Positions 23,716 to 32,018 of a stretch of DNA of 33,473 nucleotides are shown here, one piece after another (position 1 is the stretch's first letter; every line of letters starts with the position of its first letter). The notes below the pieces were generated by a model. It was given only the letters and a program-made list of their open reading frames with translations. It was not told the origin of the DNA and did no database searches. A program made the position numbers and the translations under genes. The stretch lies in contig JASGUC010000057.1 of the NCBI GenBank assembly GCA_030057915.1, forward strand, positions 112,841 through 146,313, written 5' to 3'. This DNA comes from Pseudomonadota bacterium (GTDB taxonomy: Bacteria; Desulfobacterota; Syntrophia; Syntrophales; UBA8958).

Positions 23716-25086
23716 ATGCGCTACGGATGTTATTGTTTTTCCGCTCGTTTTCTGAATGAGGCCCGCTTGCCCGAGTACAAGGGCTCGACCTTTCGGGGCG
23801 TATTCGGCCACGCCCTCCGCTCCGTGGTCTGCGCCCTGCGCCGCCGAAGCTGCGCGGATTGCCTCCTGGCCACGCGGTGCCTCTATCCCTTCGTCTTCGA
23901 GACGACGCCGGCGGACGAGCGAAAGGCTCCCGACGGCGCCAGGGACGCCGGGGACGCCGGGGACGCCGGGGACGCCAGGGGTGCCAGGGGTGCCAGGGGT
24001 GCCGGGGGCGCAGAGGGCGCAGAGGGCGCAGGGGGCGCCGGGGGCGTAGGGGACGCCAGGGACGCCGGGGACGGCGGGCACGGCGGGGAGGGAGGCGCCC
24101 CCCGACGGCGCATCGCCGCCCGCCCCCATCCCTACGTCATCGAGGCCCCCTCCGGCGAGAGGAGCCGCTACGATGCCGGTGAGATCTTCTCCTTCAACCT
24201 CCTCCTCTTCGGCCAGGCCAACGACAGCCTCCCCTATTTCATCCATGCCTTCAACGAGGTGGGCAAAAGCGGCATCGGCGGCCGGATCGGTGGACAACGG
24301 GCCAAGTTTTCCCTCGTGTCCGTAACCGCCGCCGGACGCACGCTCTACGATGGGGCGACCAACCGACTGTATGCCGGAGAGGTCACGGAGGATCTCACGG
24401 GATTGCTCGCGCCCCCGCCGTCGGGCGTCGCCGCCCCCGTCGCTCTTCCTGATCGGATGACGGCGGAAGGGGAGGCCTTTGCGATGGCCGCCGGAGGCGA
24501 ACCGGGACCCTTTCCGCTCGCCGCGGACCCGGGTCGTTCCCCGGCGGGCGGGGAAGCCGCGCCTCTTTCGGAAACGGCCGCCGCCAACGCCGCGTCGTTT
24601 TCCGTATCGGCCCCGGTTAGCCCTGGCGCGCCTCCAAGGAAGAGACGCCCGGGGGCGACGAAGCCGCGGGAAGAGGCGCCTCCCGTCCCGGAAGGCCTCG
24701 AGGTCGAACTCCTCACCCCCCTGCGCCTGAAATACATGAACCGCCTCGGCGCCTCCCTGCCCTTTCATGTGCTGATCCGGGCCTCCCTGCGCCGCGTAGC
24801 CGCCCTGTGCCACTATTACGGCGACGGCGAGCCGGCCCTCGACTACCGGGGACTCACGGCACGGGCGCAGGCCGTGGCCGCCGATGAAACCGACCTTTTC
24901 TGGTTCGACTGGGAACGCTATTCCAGCCGCCAGGATCAACGGATGCTCATGGGCGGCATTACGGGGCGGGTTCGCTACACCGGTGAAATCGGCGAATTCC
25001 TTCCCCTCCTGAGATTCTGCGAAAAGGTCCACTTGGGCAAGCAAACCACCTTCGGCCTGGGAAGGATAAGGATAAAACACCCATGA
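23716..25086 (+). CDS. cas6: CRISPR pre-crRNA endoribonuclease Cas6 with collagen-like insert
   Basis: Cas6 cuts CRISPR transcripts into crRNAs. The 456-residue product is longer than usual for this family (about 250-350). It begins with a RAMP domain (YKGSTFRGVFGHALR), then the Cys motif CADCLLATRCLYPFVFE (Cys46, Cys49, Cys55) and HPYVIEAP. A second RAMP half ends with the Gly-rich HLGKQTTFGLGRIRI. Between FE (61-62) and HPYVIE lies a triplet repeat of (D/G)-A-(G/R/E), residues 74-127, coded by near-repeats of GACGCCGGG. Residues 231-325 form a second low-complexity Ala/Pro/Gly-rich insert. The core still looks complete. RBS CGGGAGGGA precedes the ATG. It is GC-rich compared with the csm genes downstream. 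Confidence 0.9.
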   Translation: MRYGCYCFSARFLNEARLPEYKGSTFRGVFGHALRSVVCALRRRSCADCLLATRCLYPFVFETTPADERKAPDGARDAGDAGDAGDARGARGARGAGGAEGAEGAGGAGGVGDARDAGDGGHGGEGGAPRRRIAARPHPYVIEAPSGERSRYDAGEIFSFNLLLFGQANDSLPYFIHAFNEVGKSGIGGRIGGQRAKFSLVSVTAAGRTLYDGATNRLYAGEVTEDLTGLLAPPPSGVAAPVALPDRMTAEGEAFAMAAGGEPGPFPLAADPGRSPAGGEAAPLSETAAANAASFSVSAPVSPGAPPRKRRPGATKPREEAPPVPEGLEVELLTPLRLKYMNRLGASLPFHVLIRASLRRVAALCHYYGDGEPALDYRGLTARAQAVAADETDLFWFDWERYSSRQDQRMLMGGITGRVRYTGEIGEFLPLLRFCEKVHLGKQTTFGLGRIRIKHP

Positions 25087-25761
25087 CGGCGTGTCCCGGC
25101 AGGGGAGATCCCTGAAAAAATCAGCCTTCGCCTGCCGTCCTGTCCCAAGCCGGGGCCAGAACGTCTTGAACCGACAAATCTTCCATGGGAAAGTTCAGCG
25201 GAAACCTCCTGATGGAAAATTTGGGTTGAAAACGTTGACGGGCGGGAGGAGAGGAAAATGGCGAACAAAATCGTCCGGTGAGGGGCTGCCTATCCGCCAC
25301 TTGGCGTGACGGGTAAGGTAGCCGCCGTCGTCGATTCCCTGGAATTCCAGAATTGCCTTCGCGCCACGCCCCTATTTGCCCGAGCACCATTACGCAAGGG
25401 CCGATTTATTTACTCAACGGTTGCCACAGCGGCATCGACCGCCCGTTGGTCCGCATCGACGACGATATGTCGATGTCACATCAGGATTGCTTCTTTGAGG
25501 ATATAGTGATAAGAGAAACGAATATTTTTGCCCGATCACATCTTTACTCAAGTACAGGTGACCCATGATTCAGGCAACATCAAAAAACCCGTAAAGCCCG
25601 CGTACCTAAAAACCAGGAAGCGGGCTTTTGTGTTTCTGGAAACGGCAGCATTGCCGTTCCGGAATTGTTCTTGGGCATATGAGAGAAACAGGCGATTGGC
25701 GAGGCTGCTTTTTTTACGCAATAGAGGCGGATTCAATAGTTACGCATAAGGAGGTTATGGA
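25087..25761. other. Gap between cas6 and csm1 with vestigial ORFs
   Basis: This 675-bp stretch has no convincing gene. ATGGCGAACAAAATCGTCCG then GTGA (25258-25281) has a good Shine-Dalgarno site (GGAGGA) but stops after seven codons. A frame at 25353-25568 has no recognisable family. A terminator-like stem is at 25593-25628. The region may hold remains of lost cas-associated genes. Confidence 0.45.
25593..25628 (+). terminator. Rho-independent-type terminator before csm1
   Basis: AAAGCCCGC (25593-25601) pairs perfectly with GCGGGCTTT (25620-25628) across an 18-nt loop and is followed by TGTGTTTC. It would stop transcripts coming from cas6 before csm1, implying a separate csm promoter. Confidence 0.6.
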
Positions 25762-28320
25762 ATGAAATTCGATAAACATCAAGAAATACTGACCGCCGCC
25801 TTACTGCACGATGTCGGCAAAGCGTTGCAAAGGACGGGAATATCTCCGGAAAGCATGGGGGCGCGGGATTACGATTTTCAGAATATCCTTCCCGCACGCA
25901 AGCGTGACGGCGGCTACACGCATTTGCATGCCCTATTCACTTTTCTTTTTCTGTCTCAAATGCAAGCTGAAGGTTATCTGCCCTCTTTCTCCGAATTTGG
26001 TGGTCGGGATGAAAATATCATTCTTCTGGCCGCCCGGCATCATAAGCCTTCATCGGTATATGACACGATTGTTTCCGAAGCCGACTGGATTAGCTCGGGC
26101 ATGGATCGCAAACAATATGATGCCGTTGTCGAGGAACCGCCTACAGCGGATCATCATATTACAGAGCGATTGTCGCCGGTGTTTGAAGAAGTATCCTTGC
26201 GGAAGAACAAGTTTACCGCCTTTTCTATGCGTTATCCGCTCAAGTGCTTTAGCCCGGAGGCGATTTTCCCAATCCCCATGGCGGGAGAAGATAAGCGGCC
26301 CCGCGACCAGGCCGCCGCTGAATATCGTCTCCTCTTCGACCATTTTACCAGCGGGTTCAAAAGGATTGGACATTTCCTTCAATTCTCCAACTATCTGGAA
26401 TCGCTGGTGTCTCTTCTCGAAGAATCATTCTGGTCTGTTCCATCGGCTACCTACAGCGCCGGCCGGAAGGCGTGGAGCGACATCTCCCTTTACGACCATT
26501 CCGTCACCACTGCCGCGCTGGCCCACAGCTTGCTGCTCTACCACGAGGAAACAAAGACGCTTACGGAAAGCGACATCCGTAACCGTTCACTCAACAAATT
26601 CCTCTTTATAAATATCGACGTAAGCGGCATCCAAAGATTCATCTTCGACATTACCGTGGACGCCGCCCGCGGCGCCGCCCGGATGCTGCGAGCCCGCTCC
26701 TTTTATCTGGGTCTCCTCATGGAGGGCGTATTTCGCATCCTCTGCAAGGAACTTGGGTTGTTTACCGTTCACCGTCTTGTCGATGCCGGTGGACGCGCCT
26801 TGGTGCTGGCCCCCAATCTTGCCGAGACGGAGGAAAGGCTAAAGACAATTCAAGATCAGGTCGATCTATTCTGTCTAAAAAACTTCAACGCCGAACTGAC
26901 GGTGAATCTATCCTGGTTGCCCGCGTCCGGTCATGACCTTGAGATGGACCGCTTCGACGGTTTCCTGACCGCCTTGAACGAGAAGGCGCAGGAAGCGAAA
27001 CTTCACAAACTCTCCGGGTTGATAGGCAAAAAGGAGAGCCATCGTCTCGAAAAATTTTGGACGGACTATCAGCCGGGCAAGGGGCTTTGCCATGTTTGTC
27101 AAAAGATGCAGGCCGCGGTTTCCGATTCCGACCGCCATGATCACTTCATTTGTTCCTGGTGCCGTCGTTTCGCTATTTTAGGCAGCCGCATCGCGCACGG
27201 CAATTTTATTGCCTACCAGGGTGATGAAGACCGCCACGACGCCATTCCGGTTCCCGGTGGCTGCTTTGAGATTAGCCGGCAAGCGCCCCAGGAAACCCAA
27301 TGGTCACTCATCTGGGATATTTCCCGCAGCGCCGCCACCCCCTTCGCCAGAAAGCCAATCCCCAACGCTATCCCTCTCTACCATGACGGAGACCCGGTCA
27401 ATCCTTTGCTGACCGATCCCGGCTATAACTCCAGCGAGTTGATTAACGACGCGATCAAGGGGATCGCCCAGGGCGCGCCGAAGACATTCCACCACATCGC
27501 CCTTTCATCCCTAAGATTGAAGGCCGGGGGGAACAAATACGAGGGCAGGCCTTATCTCGCCGTTTTCAAGGCCGACGTGGACAACCTGGGAATGCTTTTC
27601 GGATACGGGCTCCGGGGCGACGATGGAAAGGGAAACCGTCTTACCATCGGCCGCTACGCCACCTTCAGCCGCATGATGGATCGCTTCTTCTCCGCATATT
27701 TGCCGCATCTCTTTGCCAGTAATCCGGATTTTGCCGATACATACACGGTCTTTGCCGGCGGCGACGACCTCTTCATCATCGGTCCCTGGACAAGGACCTT
27801 TCTCCTTGCGAAGCGCATCTACGATGATTTCCGCCGTTATACATGCCGTAATCCCGACATTACCCTTTCGGGGACCCTGAATCTCATGAAGAGCCGCCAT
27901 CCCGTGAACTACATAGCCCACGTGGCGGAAGCGGGGTTGCATCTGGCAAAGAACCGCAGCCTTGCCAAGGACAGCTTCCATATTTGGGACGAGGTGCTTC
28001 CATGGTCCGTTTTTCCCCTTCTTGTGGATACCAAGGAGCGCCTCGATGGACTGATGAACGATCCCAAATCAAAAGTCAGCCGCGGGCTCGTCTATGATTT
28101 CCTGACCCTCAAGGAGATGAAGCGCCGTTTTGAAAGCCGACTCAGCCTGCAATGCGGCGCCTACATTTCATTGTTCCGATACAAGTTGGGGCGCCTGAGG
28201 AAAAACAACGCGCCGGAATCGGCCGTTGATGAGTTGACGAGGCTTTTCGGAAATTATGTCGAGGGTGACGAACCGCTGCATATCGCCATCCAATGGGCCG
28301 TCTATTTAAACAGAAGATAA
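25762..28320 (+). CDS. csm1: Type III-A CRISPR protein Csm1 (Cas10)
   Basis: Csm1 is the large subunit of the type III-A effector. It cuts non-template DNA and makes cyclic oligoadenylates when target RNA is bound. The 852-residue product has an N-terminal HD domain (LLHDVGKAL, His16-Asp17), a first palm region around FINIDVSGIQRFIF, a four-Cys zinc motif (Cys443, Cys446, Cys464, Cys467) and a second palm with FAGGDDLF (GGDD at 666-669). AAGGAGG 7 nt upstream fixes the start. Both active sites are intact. csm2 follows after 30 bp. Confidence 0.97.
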   Translation: MKFDKHQEILTAALLHDVGKALQRTGISPESMGARDYDFQNILPARKRDGGYTHLHALFTFLFLSQMQAEGYLPSFSEFGGRDENIILLAARHHKPSSVYDTIVSEADWISSGMDRKQYDAVVEEPPTADHHITERLSPVFEEVSLRKNKFTAFSMRYPLKCFSPEAIFPIPMAGEDKRPRDQAAAEYRLLFDHFTSGFKRIGHFLQFSNYLESLVSLLEESFWSVPSATYSAGRKAWSDISLYDHSVTTAALAHSLLLYHEETKTLTESDIRNRSLNKFLFINIDVSGIQRFIFDITVDAARGAARMLRARSFYLGLLMEGVFRILCKELGLFTVHRLVDAGGRALVLAPNLAETEERLKTIQDQVDLFCLKNFNAELTVNLSWLPASGHDLEMDRFDGFLTALNEKAQEAKLHKLSGLIGKKESHRLEKFWTDYQPGKGLCHVCQKMQAAVSDSDRHDHFICSWCRRFAILGSRIAHGNFIAYQGDEDRHDAIPVPGGCFEISRQAPQETQWSLIWDISRSAATPFARKPIPNAIPLYHDGDPVNPLLTDPGYNSSELINDAIKGIAQGAPKTFHHIALSSLRLKAGGNKYEGRPYLAVFKADVDNLGMLFGYGLRGDDGKGNRLTIGRYATFSRMMDRFFSAYLPHLFASNPDFADTYTVFAGGDDLFIIGPWTRTFLLAKRIYDDFRRYTCRNPDITLSGTLNLMKSRHPVNYIAHVAEAGLHLAKNRSLAKDSFHIWDEVLPWSVFPLLVDTKERLDGLMNDPKSKVSRGLVYDFLTLKEMKRRFESRLSLQCGAYISLFRYKLGRLRKNNAPESAVDELTRLFGNYVEGDEPLHIAIQWAVYLNRR

Positions 28321-28350
28321 AAGCTAATAAAGCTAATAAGGAGGATTTTT

Positions 28351-28824
28351 ATGGAACAGAAAAAACCACAGGGGCCAGTCGGCAAAAGCTATACCTATTA
28401 CGACGGAGAGGGCAGGGTCCGGACAGAGCTTTTCTCCTCCGAGGCTGAACGTATTGGCCGGGACTTGGTGGAAAAGAAATCGGAGAAGCTCAAACGTAGA
28501 GGCGATGTAGAGATAAGCCCTACCCAACTCCGACGCTTCTTTGATGATGTTAAAGCCATGGAACGTTATCTGGATCAGTTTCATGGAAAGGAGCGGGAGA
28601 ATGTCTTTCTCAAGAAACTTCCCGAGATACTGATGCTCAAGGCCAAGGTCTCTTACGCCCGAGGCAGGGATACGGTGACGGATGTCTTTCAGGATTTTAT
28701 CGAGCGCAACATGAATACAATCAGAACAATCAATGATTTTGAAGTCTTTTGCAAATTTTTCGAGTCTGTGTACGGCTTTTTTTACTACTACAACGTCAAA
28801 AAAACGGCGCCGCAGAAAAGGTAA
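28351..28824 (+). CDS. csm2: Type III-A small subunit Csm2
   Basis: Csm2 forms the inner helical filament along the crRNA-target duplex in the Csm complex. The 157-residue, mostly helical product has TQLRRFFDDVKAME, a family block, and a C-terminal FCKFFESVYGFFYYY helix. It starts after a 10-bp tandem repeat (AAGCTAATAA-AGCTAATAAG) leading into GGAGG. Its position between csm1 and csm3 fixes the assignment. Confidence 0.93.
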   Translation: MEQKKPQGPVGKSYTYYDGEGRVRTELFSSEAERIGRDLVEKKSEKLKRRGDVEISPTQLRRFFDDVKAMERYLDQFHGKERENVFLKKLPEILMLKAKVSYARGRDTVTDVFQDFIERNMNTIRTINDFEVFCKFFESVYGFFYYYNVKKTAPQKR

Positions 28825-28841
28825 TGAAAGGAGACACGCCA

Positions 28842-29543
28842 ATGATACTCAAAGATATTATCACCATCAAAGGACAAATCGTATTGAAGAGCGGTCTCCA
28901 TATCGGTGGCAGTAAGGACGACATCGAGATCGGCGGCATCGATTCCCCTGTAATCAAGCACCCTAATGGAGAGCCATACATTCCCGGCTCCTCCCTGAAA
29001 GGAAAGATGCGCTCTCTGACTGAGTGGATGGAGGAAAAAATCAATCCCAGAGGCCTGGTCCACACTTGCAGCGACGCCAAATGTCCGGTCTGTCGCATCT
29101 TCGGAACTACCGGAGATAAATGGCTTTTTGGGCCGACCCGCCTGGTGGTGCGGGATGCCTTCCTCAATGCCGCCTGGAAAAACGATATTCTTGAAAGAGG
29201 CCTTTCCCTTACCGAGGAAAAGATCGAAAACTGGATCAACCGTCTCGAAGGCAAGGCGGGGATGGGTGGCATCAGGAATATCGAGCGGGTGCCTGCCGGG
29301 GCGTTATTCGATTTCGAGATGAGTTACAAGATAATGGACATCGACAATGATGAGAAACTGGATCGGGCGAATTTCACCAAAGTGGTCCACGCCCTGGCCA
29401 TGGTGCAGATGGATGCCCTGGGGGGTTCGGGCAGCCGTGGCTACGGCAAAATTCTTTTTGCCAATATCACCAAGACGGAGAATGGCAAGGAAGAACCGCT
29501 GGTGATTCCCACGCCTGACCGTATTTTCGGGAGGGCGGCATGA
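28842..29543 (+). CDS. csm3: Type III-A RAMP protein Csm3
   Basis: Csm3 makes the backbone of the Csm complex and cuts target RNA at 6-nt intervals. The 233-residue protein begins with LKSGLHIGGS and IEIGGIDSPVIK, in which Asp34 aligns with the catalytic Asp33 of Streptococcus thermophilus Csm3. It has YIPGSSLKGKMRSL and the zinc motif CSDAKCPVCRIFG. The start at 28842 has AAAGGAG upstream and fits the family; an open extension upstream overlaps csm2 and is not used. It overlaps csm4 by ATGA. Confidence 0.97.
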   Translation: MILKDIITIKGQIVLKSGLHIGGSKDDIEIGGIDSPVIKHPNGEPYIPGSSLKGKMRSLTEWMEEKINPRGLVHTCSDAKCPVCRIFGTTGDKWLFGPTRLVVRDAFLNAAWKNDILERGLSLTEEKIENWINRLEGKAGMGGIRNIERVPAGALFDFEMSYKIMDIDNDEKLDRANFTKVVHALAMVQMDALGGSGSRGYGKILFANITKTENGKEEPLVIPTPDRIFGRAA

Positions 29544-30532
29544 AAACTTACCGGGTAAGGATTCGTTTCACGAGCCCATGCCGGACGCCGTTGCATTCCG
29601 ACACCATTTTTGGCCATCTCTGTTGGATGATTCTATACGAACAGGGGCAAACGGCGTTGTCGGAAATGCTGCGGGAATACGACGCCAAACCGGCTTTTCT
29701 CGTCTCCGAAGGCTTTCCCGCCGGCGCTCTTCCCTATCCTTTACTACCACCGCTGACGCAGGCCGCGGAAAAAGAGTTGTTCGCCGAACTGCACCCAGAT
29801 CAGGAGAAGCTTCCTCCCGAGCGACAACGCGAAAAGTATTTCGATTTCAAGGCCGATATAAAAAAGCTGCGTCGAGTATCATGGATAGATGCGGGAGAAC
29901 TGGCCGACAATAAAGGGCCGGTAACCGCCAAAAGACTGGTAAGGCATCTTTTGACCACGACGACAGGTAAAGCCGATCCACGGACTCTCACGGCGCATAA
30001 CACCATCAACCGCCTTTCCGGCACGGTGGAAAAATCCGGCGGCGGCTTCTATCATACGACGGAACTATCCTATCGTGGCCGGGCTTTCGATATTTATCTC
30101 AAGACATCCCTGCCCTGGGATGACGGCCAGATAAGATACCTGTTCACACGCTTGGGCAAGTGGGGTTACGGTGGCGACCGTTCCGTCGGCAAGGGACAGT
30201 TTGAAGTCGAGGATGCCTCCCTATGCAACCTGCCGGAGAAGGCCAATTCCGTCATGTCGCTCTCCCGATTTGTTCCCGACCCCAGCCTCGGTAAGGGTTA
30301 TTACAGCATAGAAACGAAATACGGCAAGCTTGGAGGATCTTATGCCCAGGGGGGAGGGGCCTTCCCCAAGACCCCCCTTGTCATGCTTGTCGCCGGCAGC
30401 GTCTTTTCCGTTCAAGATATAAAACCCTATTATGGGATAAGCTTGGGCACTGTTCATCCCGATCCGGCCCTCGCCAACGTTCGGCAACAGACATATCTAT
30501 TCCCTTATTTCATCAACTTGGGGGAGGCGTAA
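29540..30532 (+). CDS. csm4: Type III-A RAMP protein Csm4
   Basis: Csm4 binds the 5' tag of the crRNA and contacts Csm1 at the foot of the complex. The 330-residue protein has the N-terminal PLHSDTIFGHLCW block, and a C-terminal RAMP half with FTRLGKWGYGGDRSVGKGQF. The ATG overlaps the csm3 stop (ATGA) and csm5 begins one base after its stop, so the genes are tightly coupled. Confidence 0.95.
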   Translation: MKTYRVRIRFTSPCRTPLHSDTIFGHLCWMILYEQGQTALSEMLREYDAKPAFLVSEGFPAGALPYPLLPPLTQAAEKELFAELHPDQEKLPPERQREKYFDFKADIKKLRRVSWIDAGELADNKGPVTAKRLVRHLLTTTTGKADPRTLTAHNTINRLSGTVEKSGGGFYHTTELSYRGRAFDIYLKTSLPWDDGQIRYLFTRLGKWGYGGDRSVGKGQFEVEDASLCNLPEKANSVMSLSRFVPDPSLGKGYYSIETKYGKLGGSYAQGGGAFPKTPLVMLVAGSVFSVQDIKPYYGISLGTVHPDPALANVRQQTYLFPYFINLGEA

Positions 30533-30533
30533 A

Positions 30534-31775
30534 ATGTATCAGCCGATAAAATCCATATCCATCGCAGGGACGTTTCTCTCGCCTGTCCACATTGGCACAG
30601 GCCAGGAGATAGACCCTTTTTCGAGCTTCATAAAGCAAGATCGCCTTTATTATTTTGAATTATCGTCCGTTTTGGCGAGATTGCCCGACGCCGAGCGCGC
30701 TGCCTTCATGAAACTCCTGGGCGAAGGTTCCCTTGTGGAAGTGAGAAAATTCCTGGCAGCGAGGGTTGATCAGCGACAAGACGCCATCGGCAGCATCGCG
30801 GTCGCCCCTGATATTGCCGCCGAATATGCGGGAAAGATCGGTGACCAACACAACCAGCTCATCTTTCAGCCGTTTTTCAGAAACGGGCACAATTTTAAAC
30901 CCCTTCTGCCCGGCTCGTCACTCAAGGGGGCCATCCGCACCGCCGTTATCGACGCCCTCATCCGGGAACGAAATATTAACTTGAGCGACAGGGCAAAACG
31001 CGACCCCCGGTATATGGAAAGAGAAGTCCTTGGACACCAGGACATCGATCAGGATCCGTTCAAGGCCCTCAAATGCGCCGACATACCGCTGCCCGAGGAC
31101 GGCACCATTATCCAGCGCGTTTACAACTATTCGGAACGTCGTGAAAAGCTCACCGACCTTGGCTTGCGGATCGAAATGACCAAATCCCTCTTGGATGGGG
31201 CCGCTCTGCATTTTGAAGGCCTTCTCGATTTTTTTGAGGGATACCGGGGCAGGACCATTCCAAATCGTGATAAGAAAGCGATTTCCCTCTATTTGACGCC
31301 GGCGGAGCTGCTGTCCGCTTGCCGGTACTTTTACGCAAACAACCTTCGGGAGGAGCATGAACGCTTTTACCGGGACTCCCCCTATGAGGCGACATCGGCA
31401 AGGTTGCTTCAAATAGGCGATGAGCTGGGAAGCGACGAGTGCCTGTTACGGCTGGGTCGATTCACCCAGGCGGAATCCAAGAGCATCAACAAGTATCGCA
31501 CCGTCAAGGTGCGTGGAGAAGGCGGCACGCGGGACATGCTGCACGGCACGACGCGCAACCTGGCGGCAGGACGCTATCCGATGGGATGGATTAAATTGAA
31601 GTTCAGCGGTGTGGATGCAACGGTGAGGCCAGGGACGGATGACAATCACCCCTCGGTCACGCGGCAAACTCCTCCCACCGGGCGTCGGGTGATCATAACG
31701 GATACCGGCAAAAAGAACGCGCCGGTGGACTTAAGCAGACTTAAGGATCGTTTCCCTTCAAGAGGGAGACGATAG
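30534..31775 (+). CDS. csm5: Type III-A RAMP protein Csm5
   Basis: Csm5 caps the 3' end of the crRNA in the complex and is needed for crRNA maturation. The 413-residue product starts with FLSPVHIGTGQEIDPF, and has the glycine-rich RAMP motif LLPGSSLKGAIRTA at about 124-137 and a C-terminal region ending with MGWIKLKF. One nucleotide separates it from csm4. A tail of about 50 residues after the core is polar. Confidence 0.95.
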   Translation: MYQPIKSISIAGTFLSPVHIGTGQEIDPFSSFIKQDRLYYFELSSVLARLPDAERAAFMKLLGEGSLVEVRKFLAARVDQRQDAIGSIAVAPDIAAEYAGKIGDQHNQLIFQPFFRNGHNFKPLLPGSSLKGAIRTAVIDALIRERNINLSDRAKRDPRYMEREVLGHQDIDQDPFKALKCADIPLPEDGTIIQRVYNYSERREKLTDLGLRIEMTKSLLDGAALHFEGLLDFFEGYRGRTIPNRDKKAISLYLTPAELLSACRYFYANNLREEHERFYRDSPYEATSARLLQIGDELGSDECLLRLGRFTQAESKSINKYRTVKVRGEGGTRDMLHGTTRNLAAGRYPMGWIKLKFSGVDATVRPGTDDNHPSVTRQTPPTGRRVIITDTGKKNAPVDLSRLKDRFPSRGRR

Positions 31776-32018
31776 CCGTGGCAAAAGATGCGTCACACTC
31801 ATCCTTAGTTATGGCGCGCTCGTGTCATTCCCCGGAGATATAAGGTTAACATCGTAAGATCCAGGCATCGTTAACTGCATCGCCCCAGCGGGCGCCTCCG
31901 GGACTAAGATGTCGGCAATGGTTGATTATCGCCGGGCTAAGGCCACAGCCGCCCCGCGTAGTCTAGCGGAAGCATTGAATCATGTTGTAAAGTTGCTTTT
32001 GCGGGAGGATGTCCAGTC
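31776..32018. other. Gap between csm5 and the CARF-HEPN gene
   Basis: This 243-bp stretch has a short frame, GTG at 31778 to TAA at 31843 (21 codons), preceded by GGGAG, that may be the remnant of a lost gene. GTTAAC occurs twice (about 31846 and 31870). GGGAGGATG lies before the next ATG. Confidence 0.4.

Noticed and set aside
23581-25080. Minus-strand open frame opposite cas6
   Set aside because: It is an antisense frame; its apparent GVP/GTP repeats are the complement of the Cas6 triplet repeat.
31950-31990. tRNA-like D-arm sequence TAGTCTAGCGG
   Set aside because: No acceptor stem, anticodon arm or T-loop surrounds it.
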